Shown here piece after piece: positions 17,640-25,315 of a stretch of DNA of 64,000 nucleotides. The notes under the pieces were generated by a model, which saw only the letters and a program-made list of their open reading frames with translations, had not been told where the DNA came from and made no database searches. A program made the position numbers and the translations under genes. The DNA comes from Pseudomonas paraversuta (GTDB lineage: Bacteria > Pseudomonadota > Gammaproteobacteria > Pseudomonadales > Pseudomonadaceae): the NCBI RefSeq assembly GCF_904063065.1, contig NZ_CAJFCL010000007.1, forward strand, positions 186,001-250,000, in the 5' to 3' direction. Within the stretch, counting starts at the first letter, position 1. Each line of letters starts with the position of its first letter.

Positions 17640-18293
17640 ATGGAATTTCTAAACGCCTTTTCCAACATGGACTGGAATCAGGTCATGCACCTGACCCTGC
17701 AACACATTGCTCTGGTCGGGATCGCCGTGACCCTGGCCATTGTGGTTGGCGTACCGCTGGGCGTACTGATGACGCGCTTCCCGTCACTGGCCGGCCCCAT
17801 GCAGGCCAGCGCCACCGTGTTGCTGACCATCCCCTCGATTGCCCTGTTCGGCCTGCTGCTGCCGTTCTATTCCAAGTTCGGCCAGGGCCTGGGCCCGATG
17901 CCCGCCATCACCGCCGTGTTCCTGTACTCATTGCTGCCGATAATGCGTAACACCTTCCTTGCCCTGACCGGCGTGGAACCGGGCATACGTGAAGCCGCCC
18001 GCGGTATCGGCATGACCTTCGCCCAGCGCCTGCGCATGGTTGAACTGCCGATCGCGGTACCGGTGATCCTGGCCGGTGTGCGCACCGCCGTGGTGATGAA
18101 CATTGGTGTAATGACGATTGCTGCCACCATCGGTGCCGGCGGTCTGGGTGTACTTATTCTTGCTGCAATCAGCCGTAGCGACATGTCGATGCTGATCGTC
18201 GGCGCGGTACTGGTCAGTCTTCTGGCCATCTTCGCCGACCTGCTTTTGCAATGGCTGCAACGCACGCTGACTCCAAAAGGATTACTCAAATGA
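17640..18293 (+). CDS. opuCB: Osmoprotectant ABC transporter permease (OpuCB-like)
   Basis: 217 aa second permease. Membrane segments with coupling loop about 118-140 (REAARGIGMTFAQRLRMVELPI). CGGAGG lies 9 bases before the ATG. The stop TGA overlaps the ATG of the ATPase gene (ATGA, 18290-18293), so the two are translationally coupled. Confidence 0.88.
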   Translation: MEFLNAFSNMDWNQVMHLTLQHIALVGIAVTLAIVVGVPLGVLMTRFPSLAGPMQASATVLLTIPSIALFGLLLPFYSKFGQGLGPMPAITAVFLYSLLPIMRNTFLALTGVEPGIREAARGIGMTFAQRLRMVELPIAVPVILAGVRTAVVMNIGVMTIAATIGAGGLGVLILAAISRSDMSMLIVGAVLVSLLAIFADLLLQWLQRTLTPKGLLK

Positions 18294-19447
18294 TCGAACT
18301 TCAAAACCTCAGCAAGACCTTCCAAAGCAACGGCAAAGATGTAAAAGCCGTGGACTCGGTAAGCCTGACCGTCAACGAAGGCGAAATCTGCGTGTTCCTC
18401 GGGCCTTCGGGTTGCGGTAAAAGCACCACGCTGAAAATGATCAACCGCCTGATCAAGCCAACCTCCGGCAAGATCCTGATCAACGGCGAAGACACCACCG
18501 ACCTCGACCCGGTCACCCTGCGCCGCAATATCGGTTATGTGATCCAGCAGATCGGTCTGTTCCCCAACATGACCATCGAGGAGAACATCACCATCGTTCC
18601 GCGCCTGCTGGGCTGGGACAAGCAAAAGTGCCATGACCGTGCCCGCGAACTGATGAGCATGATCAAGCTTGAGCCCAAGCAGTACCTGACCCGCTACCCC
18701 CGTGAACTGTCGGGTGGCCAGCAACAGCGCATCGGCGTGATTCGCGCCCTGGCCGCCGACGCACCGCTGCTATTAATGGATGAGCCGTTCGGCGCGGTCG
18801 ACCCGATCAACCGTGAAATGATCCAGAACGAATTCTTCGAGATGCAGCGCGCGCTGAACAAGACCGTGATCATGGTCAGCCACGACATTGACGAAGCGAT
18901 CAAGCTGGGCGACAAAATCGCCATCTTCCGCGGCGGCAAGCTGCTGCAGATGGATCACCCGGACACTCTGCTCGCCCACCCGGCCGACGACTTTGTCAGC
19001 AACTTTGTCGGTCAGGACAGCACCCTCAAGCGCCTGTTGCTGGTCAAGGCTGAAGACGCGGCCGACAACGCGCCGTCGGTCAGCCCGGAGACACCGGTGG
19101 CCGAAGCACTGGAACTGATGGACGAACTGGACCGTCGCTACGTCGTCGTCACCTGTGCCGACAACAAGGCCCTGGGCTATGTGCGCCGTCGCGACCTGCA
19201 TCGCCAGACCGGCACTTGCGGCCAGTACCTGCGCGAGTTCACCGCCACTGCAGCCTCCGACGAACACTTGCGCATCCTGCTGTCGCGCATGTACGAGTTC
19301 AACCGCTCATGGTTGCCGGTAATGGATGCCGAACGGGTATTCCTCGGTGAAGTGACCCAGGAATCCATCGCTGCCTACTTGAGCTCCGGCCGCTCCCGCG
19401 GGGCCAAGACCAGCATTGTTTCACCGGCTGATATGGCCACTGCCTAG
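18290..19447 (+). CDS. opuCA: Osmoprotectant ABC transporter ATPase with CBS domains (OpuCA-like)
   Basis: 385 aa. ATPase domain: Walker A GPSGCGKST (about 39-47), signature LSGGQQQRIGVIRAL, Walker B LLLMDEPFGAVD, switch VSHDIDEA. The C-terminal third (about 255-375) is a pair of CBS repeats (VAEALELMDELDRRYVVVT.. and LRILLSRMYEFNRSWLPVMD), which in OpuA/OpuC sense ionic strength or nucleotides and switch transport on under hyperosmotic stress. Start 18290 chosen because it begins MIELQNLSKTF and forms the ATGA overlap. Last gene of the operon; a REP pair follows. Confidence 0.92.
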   Translation: MIELQNLSKTFQSNGKDVKAVDSVSLTVNEGEICVFLGPSGCGKSTTLKMINRLIKPTSGKILINGEDTTDLDPVTLRRNIGYVIQQIGLFPNMTIEENITIVPRLLGWDKQKCHDRARELMSMIKLEPKQYLTRYPRELSGGQQQRIGVIRALAADAPLLLMDEPFGAVDPINREMIQNEFFEMQRALNKTVIMVSHDIDEAIKLGDKIAIFRGGKLLQMDHPDTLLAHPADDFVSNFVGQDSTLKRLLLVKAEDAADNAPSVSPETPVAEALELMDELDRRYVVVTCADNKALGYVRRRDLHRQTGTCGQYLREFTATAASDEHLRILLSRMYEFNRSWLPVMDAERVFLGEVTQESIAAYLSSGRSRGAKTSIVSPADMATA

Positions 19448-19893
19448 ATAACCGATCCTGCGGGAGCCTGGCTTGGCGGCGATGCAAACTACGCGGTTTT
19501 ACTGACAGACCGTGCAGATGCCATCGCTGGCAAGCCAGGCTCGCGCAGCAGGGCACAACTCATCGCTCCCCTTCAAATCCCCTTCTGCGGGAACATCACA
19601 CTGTCATCAAGGTCGGTTACTTAAATAGCCGAAATTGAACCCCCGACGAATTCGTGCAAATACGCGACATTTTTAGTTGATCAAAGGGCAATCACGCCCT
19701 AAAGTTCGCGCCGAACATCCATGCTGGAAACGATCCATCCGGCTCAAGTACTGACGACGAGACAGCAAGGTCCATTTACCTTTTTTGCTTTCGGCGGACA
19801 TGCCTTGGGAAGTAGGCGAACCAAAGTGGGGATACGGAGGATGTTCAGTTGCACCCATTTATCTATGACGTTTGCCACTTGGAGTCCCTCCTC
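19448..19893. other. Region between opuCA and speC
   Basis: 446 bases without a supported gene. It contains a REP pair (19457-19552) after opuCA and then the speC upstream region. In the latter I see an AGGGC AATCAC GCCCT hairpin near 19686-19701 and GGAG TCC CTCC around the speC ribosome site. Open frames here have no ribosome site at normal spacing. Confidence 0.55.
19457..19552. repeat. REP pair after opuCA
   Basis: CCTGCGGGAGCCTGGCTTGG (19457 on) and the inverted partner CTGGCAAGCCAGGCTCGCGC (19527 on), separated by about 50 bases. Same family as 25108-25193. Confidence 0.8.
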
Positions 19894-21057
19894 ATGTCGA
19901 TTCAGGTCGAAGACTATTACGCGCGCGAAACCTTCAACAAAATGAAGGCTTTTGCCGACACCCAGGAAACCCCGTTCGTGGTGATCGACACCGCCATGAT
20001 CAGCAAGGCTTACGATGACCTGCGCGCAGGTTTCGAGTTCGCCAAGGTGTACTACGCGGTCAAGGCCAACCCGGCAGTCGAAATCATCGACCTGCTGCGC
20101 GACAAGGGCTCAAGCTTCGACATCGCGTCGATCTATGAACTGGACAAAGTGATGGATCGGGGCGTTTCCCCGGATCGCATCAGCTACGGCAACACCATCA
20201 AGAAGTCCAAGGACATCCGCTACTTCTACGAGAAGGGCGTGCGCCTGTTTTCCACCGACTCCGAAGCTGACCTGCGCAACATCGCCAAGGCCGCCCCGGG
20301 TTCGAAAATCTACGTGCGCATCCTCACCGAAGGCTCGACTACAGCTGACTGGCCACTGTCGCGCAAATTCGGCTGCCAGACCGATATGGCCATGGATCTG
20401 CTGATCCTTGCCCGCGATCTGGGCCTGGTGCCTTACGGCATTTCGTTCCACGTGGGCTCGCAGCAACGGGACATCAGCGTGTGGGACGCGGCGATTGCCA
20501 AGGTCAAAGTGATCTTCGAGCGCCTCAAGGAAGAAGACGGCATTGTTCTCAAGCTGATCAACATGGGCGGCGGCTTCCCGGCCAACTACATCACCCGCAC
20601 CAACAGCCTGGAAACCTACGCTGAAGAGATCATCCGTTTCCTCAAGGAAGACTTCGGTGACGAACTGCCGGAAATCATCCTTGAACCTGGCCGTTCGCTG
20701 ATTGCCAACGCCGGGATCCTGGTCAGTGAAGTGGTGCTGGTTGCGCGTAAATCCCGTACCGCTGTCGAGCGCTGGGTTTACACCGATGTGGGCAAATTCT
20801 CGGGCCTGATCGAAACCATGGACGAAGCCATCAAGTTTCCGATCTGGACTGAGAAGAAAGGCGAGATGGAAGAAGTGGTCATCGCCGGCCCGACCTGCGA
20901 CAGCGCCGACATCATGTATGAAAACTACAAATACGGCCTGCCGCTGAACCTGGCGATCGGTGACCGCCTGTACTGGCTGTCCACCGGTGCTTACACCACC
21001 AGCTACAGCGCAGTTGAATTCAATGGCTTTCCGCCGCTGAAATCCTTCTACCTGTAA
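19894..21057 (+). CDS. speC: Ornithine decarboxylase (group IV, PLP-dependent)
   Basis: 387 aa. Makes putrescine from ornithine, the first step of polyamine synthesis, in the cytoplasm. Alanine-racemase-fold enzyme: PLP lysine in YYAVKANP (Lys57), PLP phosphate loop around NMGGGFP, EPGRSL, and GPTCDSAD with the catalytic Cys from the partner subunit. The length equals the short bacterial eukaryotic-type ODC, not the 700-aa biodegradative type. Start chosen at MSIQVEDYYA with GGAG 9 bases before; a longer frame from 19849 lacks a ribosome site. Monocistronic with its own terminator. Confidence 0.95.
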   Translation: MSIQVEDYYARETFNKMKAFADTQETPFVVIDTAMISKAYDDLRAGFEFAKVYYAVKANPAVEIIDLLRDKGSSFDIASIYELDKVMDRGVSPDRISYGNTIKKSKDIRYFYEKGVRLFSTDSEADLRNIAKAAPGSKIYVRILTEGSTTADWPLSRKFGCQTDMAMDLLILARDLGLVPYGISFHVGSQQRDISVWDAAIAKVKVIFERLKEEDGIVLKLINMGGGFPANYITRTNSLETYAEEIIRFLKEDFGDELPEIILEPGRSLIANAGILVSEVVLVARKSRTAVERWVYTDVGKFSGLIETMDEAIKFPIWTEKKGEMEEVVIAGPTCDSADIMYENYKYGLPLNLAIGDRLYWLSTGAYTTSYSAVEFNGFPPLKSFYL

Positions 21058-21069
21058 ACGCAGCCCCTA

Positions 21070-21099
21070 AAAAAACCCATGACCTGTCATGGGTTTTTT
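21070..21099 (+). terminator. Rho-independent terminator of speC
   Basis: AAAAAACCCATGA, loop CCTG, TCATGGGTTTTTT: perfect 13-bp stem with T-run, 12 bases after the speC stop. A-run upstream makes it usable on both strands. Confidence 0.93.
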
Positions 21100-21111
21100 T
21101 ATGCCCGCAGC

Positions 21112-21137
21112 CTGTAGGCGCGAGCTCGCGCCTACAG
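21112..21137. repeat. 26-bp perfect palindrome at the end of the Sel1 gene
   Basis: CTGTAGGCGCGAG / CTCGCGCCTACAG, without a loop. It overlaps the stop codon (21132-21134) of the leftward Sel1-repeat gene and lies 12 bases beyond the speC terminator. Probably a REP-like unit. Confidence 0.8.
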
Positions 21138-21881
21138 AATCTCGGCTGCCCGCTGCTGGTAAGCCGTGGCCAATGCCCGGATTTGCGGGTGCCCGGCATT
21201 CAATAAGGTCAGGGCCGCGACCTTGAGAAATTTAAGATTGCCCCCCGCCAACGCGCGCTCAAACCAGATCAACGCCTGATCGATTTCCCCCGACTCGGCC
21301 AGCACCGAGGCGTGGCTGAACTGCCCACGAAAGTCCCCCGCTTCAGCCGAGCGCCGGTACCACAGGCATGCTGCCTCTTGATCGGCAGGGCAATGCACAC
21401 CCTCCTCCAGATAACGCCCCAGCAAGTTCATGGATTTGGCGTGCCCCAACTGCGCCGCCCGACGGTAATAAAACTGAGCTGTGATCTGGTCTTCAGCCAC
21501 GCCGCGCCCGGTGGCCAGCAAGTTGGCGTAGTTGTACATCGCCCAGTCCAGCCCGGCTTCAGCCGCCTGACGATACTCCAGGCTGGCCAGGGTCCAGTCC
21601 ACAGGCCCGCCCCAGCCCAGTTCCCAGCAGCGCCCCAACATGTTGCGCGCCATCAGGTGATCAGCATTGGCGGCAATCTGAAACCAGCGTCTGGCCAGAG
21701 CCGGGTCGCGCTCAATCCCCTGCCCGTCCAGCAGAATCTGCCCCAGCAAGGCCTGACCGTCGACGATGCCCTGGCGGGCCGCGAGCAAAATCGCCTGCGC
21801 TGCCCGCGCCGGGTTTTCAGCGAGCATGGCTTTGAGCTGCTCACCGTCGAGTACTTCTTCACGACGCAGTTGAAATGGCAT
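21132..21881 (-). CDS. Sel1-like/TPR repeat protein of the piu group
   Basis: 249 aa made of Sel1-like helical repeats of about 36 residues (LARRWFQIAANADHLMARNMLG, SLEYRQAAEAGLDWAMYNYANLLATGRGV, AQFYYRRAAQLGHAKSMNLLGRYLEEG, CLWYRRSAEAGDFRGQFSHA). No signal peptide, so probably cytoplasmic. Such repeats are protein-interaction scaffolds; the exact role is unknown. It starts 2 bases after the stop of piuC, so both belong to one leftward transcript and may be iron-regulated together. A homologue lies next to piuC in P. aeruginosa. Confidence 0.85.
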   Translation of the reverse strand: MPFQLRREEVLDGEQLKAMLAENPARAAQAILLAARQGIVDGQALLGQILLDGQGIERDPALARRWFQIAANADHLMARNMLGRCWELGWGGPVDWTLASLEYRQAAEAGLDWAMYNYANLLATGRGVAEDQITAQFYYRRAAQLGHAKSMNLLGRYLEEGVHCPADQEAACLWYRRSAEAGDFRGQFSHASVLAESGEIDQALIWFERALAGGNLKFLKVAALTLLNAGHPQIRALATAYQQRAAEIL

Positions 21882-21883
21882 CC

Positions 21884-22564
21884 CTAAACCTCAACCCAGC
21901 GCCGCAACAGGTTGTGATAAGTGCCCGTGAGCCGGATCAACGAGGGGTGATCGGGTACGTCGCGGGTCAGCTGCTGAATGGCGTTATCCATTTCAAACAG
22001 CAAGGTGCGCTGGCTGTCTTCACGCACCAGGCTTTGGGTCCAGAAGAACGAGGCATAGCGTGCGCCACGGGTGACCGCATTGACCTTGTGCAGGCTGGTA
22101 CCGGGGTACAGGACCATGTCGCCAGCAGGCAATTTGACCTGCTGCACACCGTAGGTGTCCTGAATCACCAGCTCGCCACCGTCATAGTCATCGGGGTCGC
22201 TGAAAAACAGGGTGGCCGACAAGTCAGTCCGCACCCGCTCGGGACTGCCCTTGGGCTGGCGCACGGCGTTGTCGATATGAAAATCGAAACTGCCACCGCC
22301 GGTGTAGCAATTGACCAGCGGCGGGAAGACTTTGTGCGGCAAGGCAGCCGACATGAACAACGGGGTTTGCCACAGCCGGTCAATCATTGCCGCGCCAATT
22401 TCCTTCGCCAACGGGTGCCCTTCAGGCAACTGCAGGTTGTGCTTGGCCCTGGCGGACTGAAAGCCGGCGGTGATTTTGCCGTCAGCCCACTCGGTCTGCT
22501 CCAGCGCCTCACGAATGCGCTGCACCTCTTCACGGGAAAACAAGCCGGGAATATGCAACAGCAT
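21884..22564 (-). CDS. piuC: PiuC, Fe(II)/2-oxoglutarate PKHD-type hydroxylase
   Basis: 226 aa, the length of the PKHD/PiuC family. Fe(II) ligands are visible as HID (His96, Asp98) and His159, with the 2-oxoglutarate-binding Arg169 in RGARYAS. Made under iron limitation beside the siderophore receptor PiuA; its substrate is not established. Start at [10 protein letters not shown]; a longer open frame to 22726 runs through the regulatory region and has no family similarity. Downstream, the Sel1 protein follows at 2 bases. Confidence 0.92.
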   Translation of the reverse strand: MLLHIPGLFSREEVQRIREALEQTEWADGKITAGFQSARAKHNLQLPEGHPLAKEIGAAMIDRLWQTPLFMSAALPHKVFPPLVNCYTGGGSFDFHIDNAVRQPKGSPERVRTDLSATLFFSDPDDYDGGELVIQDTYGVQQVKLPAGDMVLYPGTSLHKVNAVTRGARYASFFWTQSLVREDSQRTLLFEMDNAIQQLTRDVPDHPSLIRLTGTYHNLLRRWVEV

Positions 22565-22596
22565 GGCGCGATACCAGTTAGCGAAGGGACGGCAAT

Positions 22597-22615
22597 GGTA
22601 TTGATTCTTATTGTT
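22597..22615. promoter_or_regulatory. Candidate Fur box upstream of piuC
   Basis: GGTATTGATTCTTATTGTT agrees with the 19-bp Fur consensus at 12 of 19 positions by my count, about 33 bases upstream of the piuC start. Iron control of piu genes is known in Pseudomonas; this exact site is inferred. Confidence 0.45.
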
Positions 22616-22705
22616 CGTGTAAAACCCTGTTAGGACACCGGAGACGAATGAGTGTGAAAAAACCGTAAAGGGAAATTGTAAAGATTGTAAATTTAGGCTA
22701 ATAGT

Positions 22706-22719
22706 AATTGATCTCAATT
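22706..22719. promoter_or_regulatory. Candidate Fur-type palindrome upstream of piuA
   Basis: AATTGA TC TCAATT is a perfect 6+2+6 palindrome in the AT-rich divergent region, about 62 bases before the piuA start. It could be part of an array of Fur hexamers (TAATTG, ATTGAT), but matches the consensus less well than the site at 22597. Confidence 0.35.
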
Positions 22720-22780
22720 GATACAAGGAATTGTTTGCACTATATTTCGCGGCTCAAATTCTGGGGCAAGGGATCTTCAC

Positions 22781-25084
22781 ATGTCGCGCCAACTTATAAA
22801 AATACCTGTCAGCTCACCGCGTTTACTGGCTTCGGCTATCGGTGTCGCGATTACCGCGACCTCTGCAGCCCATATGGCTCAGGCTGCCGAAAGCACGGAC
22901 AGCAAAGCACAGGGCAACAGTATTTCCCTTGGCGCGACCACGGTTTCAGGCGAGCAGAACGAGCAGTCCTACCAGATTGAAAAAGCCGACTCCCCGAAGT
23001 ACACCGCGCCCCTGATTGATACGCCCCGCTCGATCACCGTGATCCCGCAACAACTGATCAAGGATACGGCCGCAACTTCCCTGCAAGACGCATTGCGCAC
23101 CGTTCCAGGCATTACCTTCGGCGCAGGTGAAGGCGGTAACCCGCAAGGCGACCGGCCGTTCATTCGCGGCTTTGACGCCCAGGGCGACACCTATCTGGAC
23201 GGCGTACGCGATACCGGCGCCCAGACCCGCGAGATTTTCGCCGTAGAATCGATTGAAGTCGCCAAAGGCCCGAACTCGGCCTTCGGCGGTCGCGGTGCAG
23301 CCGGCGGCACCATCAACATGGTCAGCAAAAAAGCCCATCTGGGTAATTCGTTTGATGGCGGCTACACCTGGGGCTCGGACCAGACCCAACGCTATACCCT
23401 GGACGGTAACTATCAGTTCAGCGATACCGTTGCCGGTCGTCTGAACCTGATGAGCCACGAAAGCAATGTGGCCGGTCGCGACAATGTCAATTACGACCGC
23501 TGGGGTATTGCTCCTTCCCTGGCGTTTGGCCTGGGCACCGATACCCGGGTCAACGTCGATTACTACCACATGGAAAGTAACGACCTGCCGGATTCGGGTA
23601 TTCCTTACGGTTTCTCGGTGGGCAAAACCCATACCGCAGACAGCCCGGACAAGCCGAACGACGGCGGTGACAGCAGCAATTTCTACGGCCTGAAAGATCG
23701 TGATTTCCGCAAAACCCGCGCCGATATCACTACTTTTTCGTTTGAACACGACTTCAGCGAAGACCTGCACGTCAAGAACACCCTGCGCCACGGCAACACC
23801 CTGCAGGATTACATCCTGACCCAGCCGGACGACAGTAAAGGCAACGTCAACAACGGCAGCGTCTGGCGCCGGGCCAACACCCGCGTGAGCAACACCGCCA
23901 CCACCACCAACCAGACCGATCTGTTTGGTGACGTATATATCGCCGGCTTCAAAAACAGCTACTCCACCGGTATCGAACTCAGCCGCGAGACCAGCAGCAA
24001 GTCGTCCTATACCGTTAATACCAGCACCACCCCGGGTACCGCTGGCGGCACTAACTGCACTCCGGGCATGATCGGCGCCCCAAGCGACTGGAACTGCACA
24101 TCCCTGGGCAACCCGAATGCCAATGATCCATGGAACGGCTCGATCGCACGCAACTATGCCGGTACTGACAGCGCCAACACCACACGCGCTATTTATGCGA
24201 TGGACACGCTGGAACTGTCACCTGAGTGGCTGCTGAACATGGGTCTGCGTTACGACCACTTCGAGACCAAGTACAAATCGTACACGGCCGCCGGAGCGAC
24301 CACTTACAAGGGATCTGACACCAGTGACTTCTTCTCCGGCCAGCTCGGCCTGGTGTGGAAAGTCCAGCCTAACGGCAGCGTCTACGTGTCTTACGCCACC
24401 TCGGCCACCCCGCCGGGCTCGATGCTGGACAGCAATGAAACCAACCCGTTGAGCGGTACTCCGGATCGCACCGGCAAGATTCTGGCCAGCGACATGGAAC
24501 CGGAAGAAACCACCAACTATGAACTCGGTACCAAGTGGGATGTGTTCAACGACCGCCTGTCTCTGACGGCAGCCATCTTCCGCACCGAAAAAGAGAACAC
24601 CCGGGTCCAGACAGACGCTGACACCTACGAGAACGCCGGCAAAACCCGCGTCGACGGCATCGAACTGTCTGCCTCCGGTAAAATCACCGAGCAATGGCAA
24701 GTGTTTGCGGGCTACACCTATCTGGACGGCAAGCAGCGCGATGGCGGCCCTTTGAACAAGGCTACCGATGGCAACCAGCTGCCCAACACCCCGAAAAACA
24801 GCGCCAGCCTGTGGACCACTTATGCGATCACACCCAAGCTGACCATCGGCGGCGGTGCGTTCTACGTGGATGAAGTATTCGGTAACGTCGCCAACTCGAC
24901 TTACGTTCCGGCTTACACCCGCTACGACGCAATGGCCAGCTACAAGCTGACCAAAAACGTTGATCTGCAACTGAACGTACAGAACCTGACCGACAAGACT
25001 TACTACGACAAAGCCTTTTCGACCCACTTCGCCAACCAGGCGGCGGGCCGTACAGCCTTGTTGACCACCAGCGTTCATTTCTGA
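22781..25084 (+). CDS. piuA: TonB-dependent siderophore receptor PiuA/Fiu-like
   Basis: 767 aa outer-membrane receptor for Fe(III)-catecholate-type siderophores. Signal peptide about 1-35 (AAHMAQA-AES), TonB box region near ISLGATTVSG, plug domain (about 75-190: TPRSITVIPQQLI, LRTVPGITFGAGEGGNPQGDRPFIRGFD, GRGAAGGTINMVSKKA), then a 22-strand barrel ending with aromatic Phe (TTSVHF). PiuA-type receptors admit siderophore-conjugated antibiotics in P. aeruginosa. Divergent from piuC, sharing an AT-rich region with candidate Fur sites. The start MSRQLIKIP is preferred over in-frame upstream codons inside that region. Confidence 0.92.
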   Translation: MSRQLIKIPVSSPRLLASAIGVAITATSAAHMAQAAESTDSKAQGNSISLGATTVSGEQNEQSYQIEKADSPKYTAPLIDTPRSITVIPQQLIKDTAATSLQDALRTVPGITFGAGEGGNPQGDRPFIRGFDAQGDTYLDGVRDTGAQTREIFAVESIEVAKGPNSAFGGRGAAGGTINMVSKKAHLGNSFDGGYTWGSDQTQRYTLDGNYQFSDTVAGRLNLMSHESNVAGRDNVNYDRWGIAPSLAFGLGTDTRVNVDYYHMESNDLPDSGIPYGFSVGKTHTADSPDKPNDGGDSSNFYGLKDRDFRKTRADITTFSFEHDFSEDLHVKNTLRHGNTLQDYILTQPDDSKGNVNNGSVWRRANTRVSNTATTTNQTDLFGDVYIAGFKNSYSTGIELSRETSSKSSYTVNTSTTPGTAGGTNCTPGMIGAPSDWNCTSLGNPNANDPWNGSIARNYAGTDSANTTRAIYAMDTLELSPEWLLNMGLRYDHFETKYKSYTAAGATTYKGSDTSDFFSGQLGLVWKVQPNGSVYVSYATSATPPGSMLDSNETNPLSGTPDRTGKILASDMEPEETTNYELGTKWDVFNDRLSLTAAIFRTEKENTRVQTDADTYENAGKTRVDGIELSASGKITEQWQVFAGYTYLDGKQRDGGPLNKATDGNQLPNTPKNSASLWTTYAITPKLTIGGGAFYVDEVFGNVANSTYVPAYTRYDAMASYKLTKNVDLQLNVQNLTDKTYYDKAFSTHFANQAAGRTALLTTSVHF

Positions 25085-25107
25085 TGCCAACCTGGTAATG
25101 ATCACTG

Positions 25108-25193
25108 GTGGGAGCTGGCTTGCCAGCGATGCAAGCGATACGGTTTTACCGTTAAACCGCGCAGCTGCAATCGCTGGCAAGCCAGCCGCCCAC
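25108..25193. repeat. REP pair between piuA and piuB
   Basis: GTGGGAGCTGGCTTGCCAGCGAT (25108 on) and inverted ATCGCTGGCAAGCCAGCCGCCCAC (ends 25193), about 40 bases apart. Confidence 0.85.
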
Positions 25194-25216
25194 ACAGAGA
25201 TGCCACAGCTTTAGCG

Positions 25217-25247
25217 CAAAGCCCTGTCCAACGATGGTCGGGGCTTT
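25217..25247 (+). terminator. Possible weak terminator after piuA
   Basis: AAAGCCC and GGGGCTTT flank about 15 bases and are followed by TGTGTGT rather than a pure T-run. Weak; piuB may be partly co-transcribed with piuA. Confidence 0.4.
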
Positions 25248-25315
25248 TGTGTGTAAACAACCTGCACGGCAAACTGCGCCGTGAAGCATTCAATTGAGCG
25301 AGCAAGGCGGTCGTC

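Noticed and set aside
19721..19945. Upstream open frame before speC as a regulatory leader peptide
   Set aside because: Its start lacks a spaced ribosome site and it overlaps speC in another frame; no conserved polyamine-type motif is seen.
22706..22719. Treating the palindrome near piuA as a certain Fur box
   Set aside because: Matches the 19-bp consensus poorly; kept only as a low-confidence candidate.
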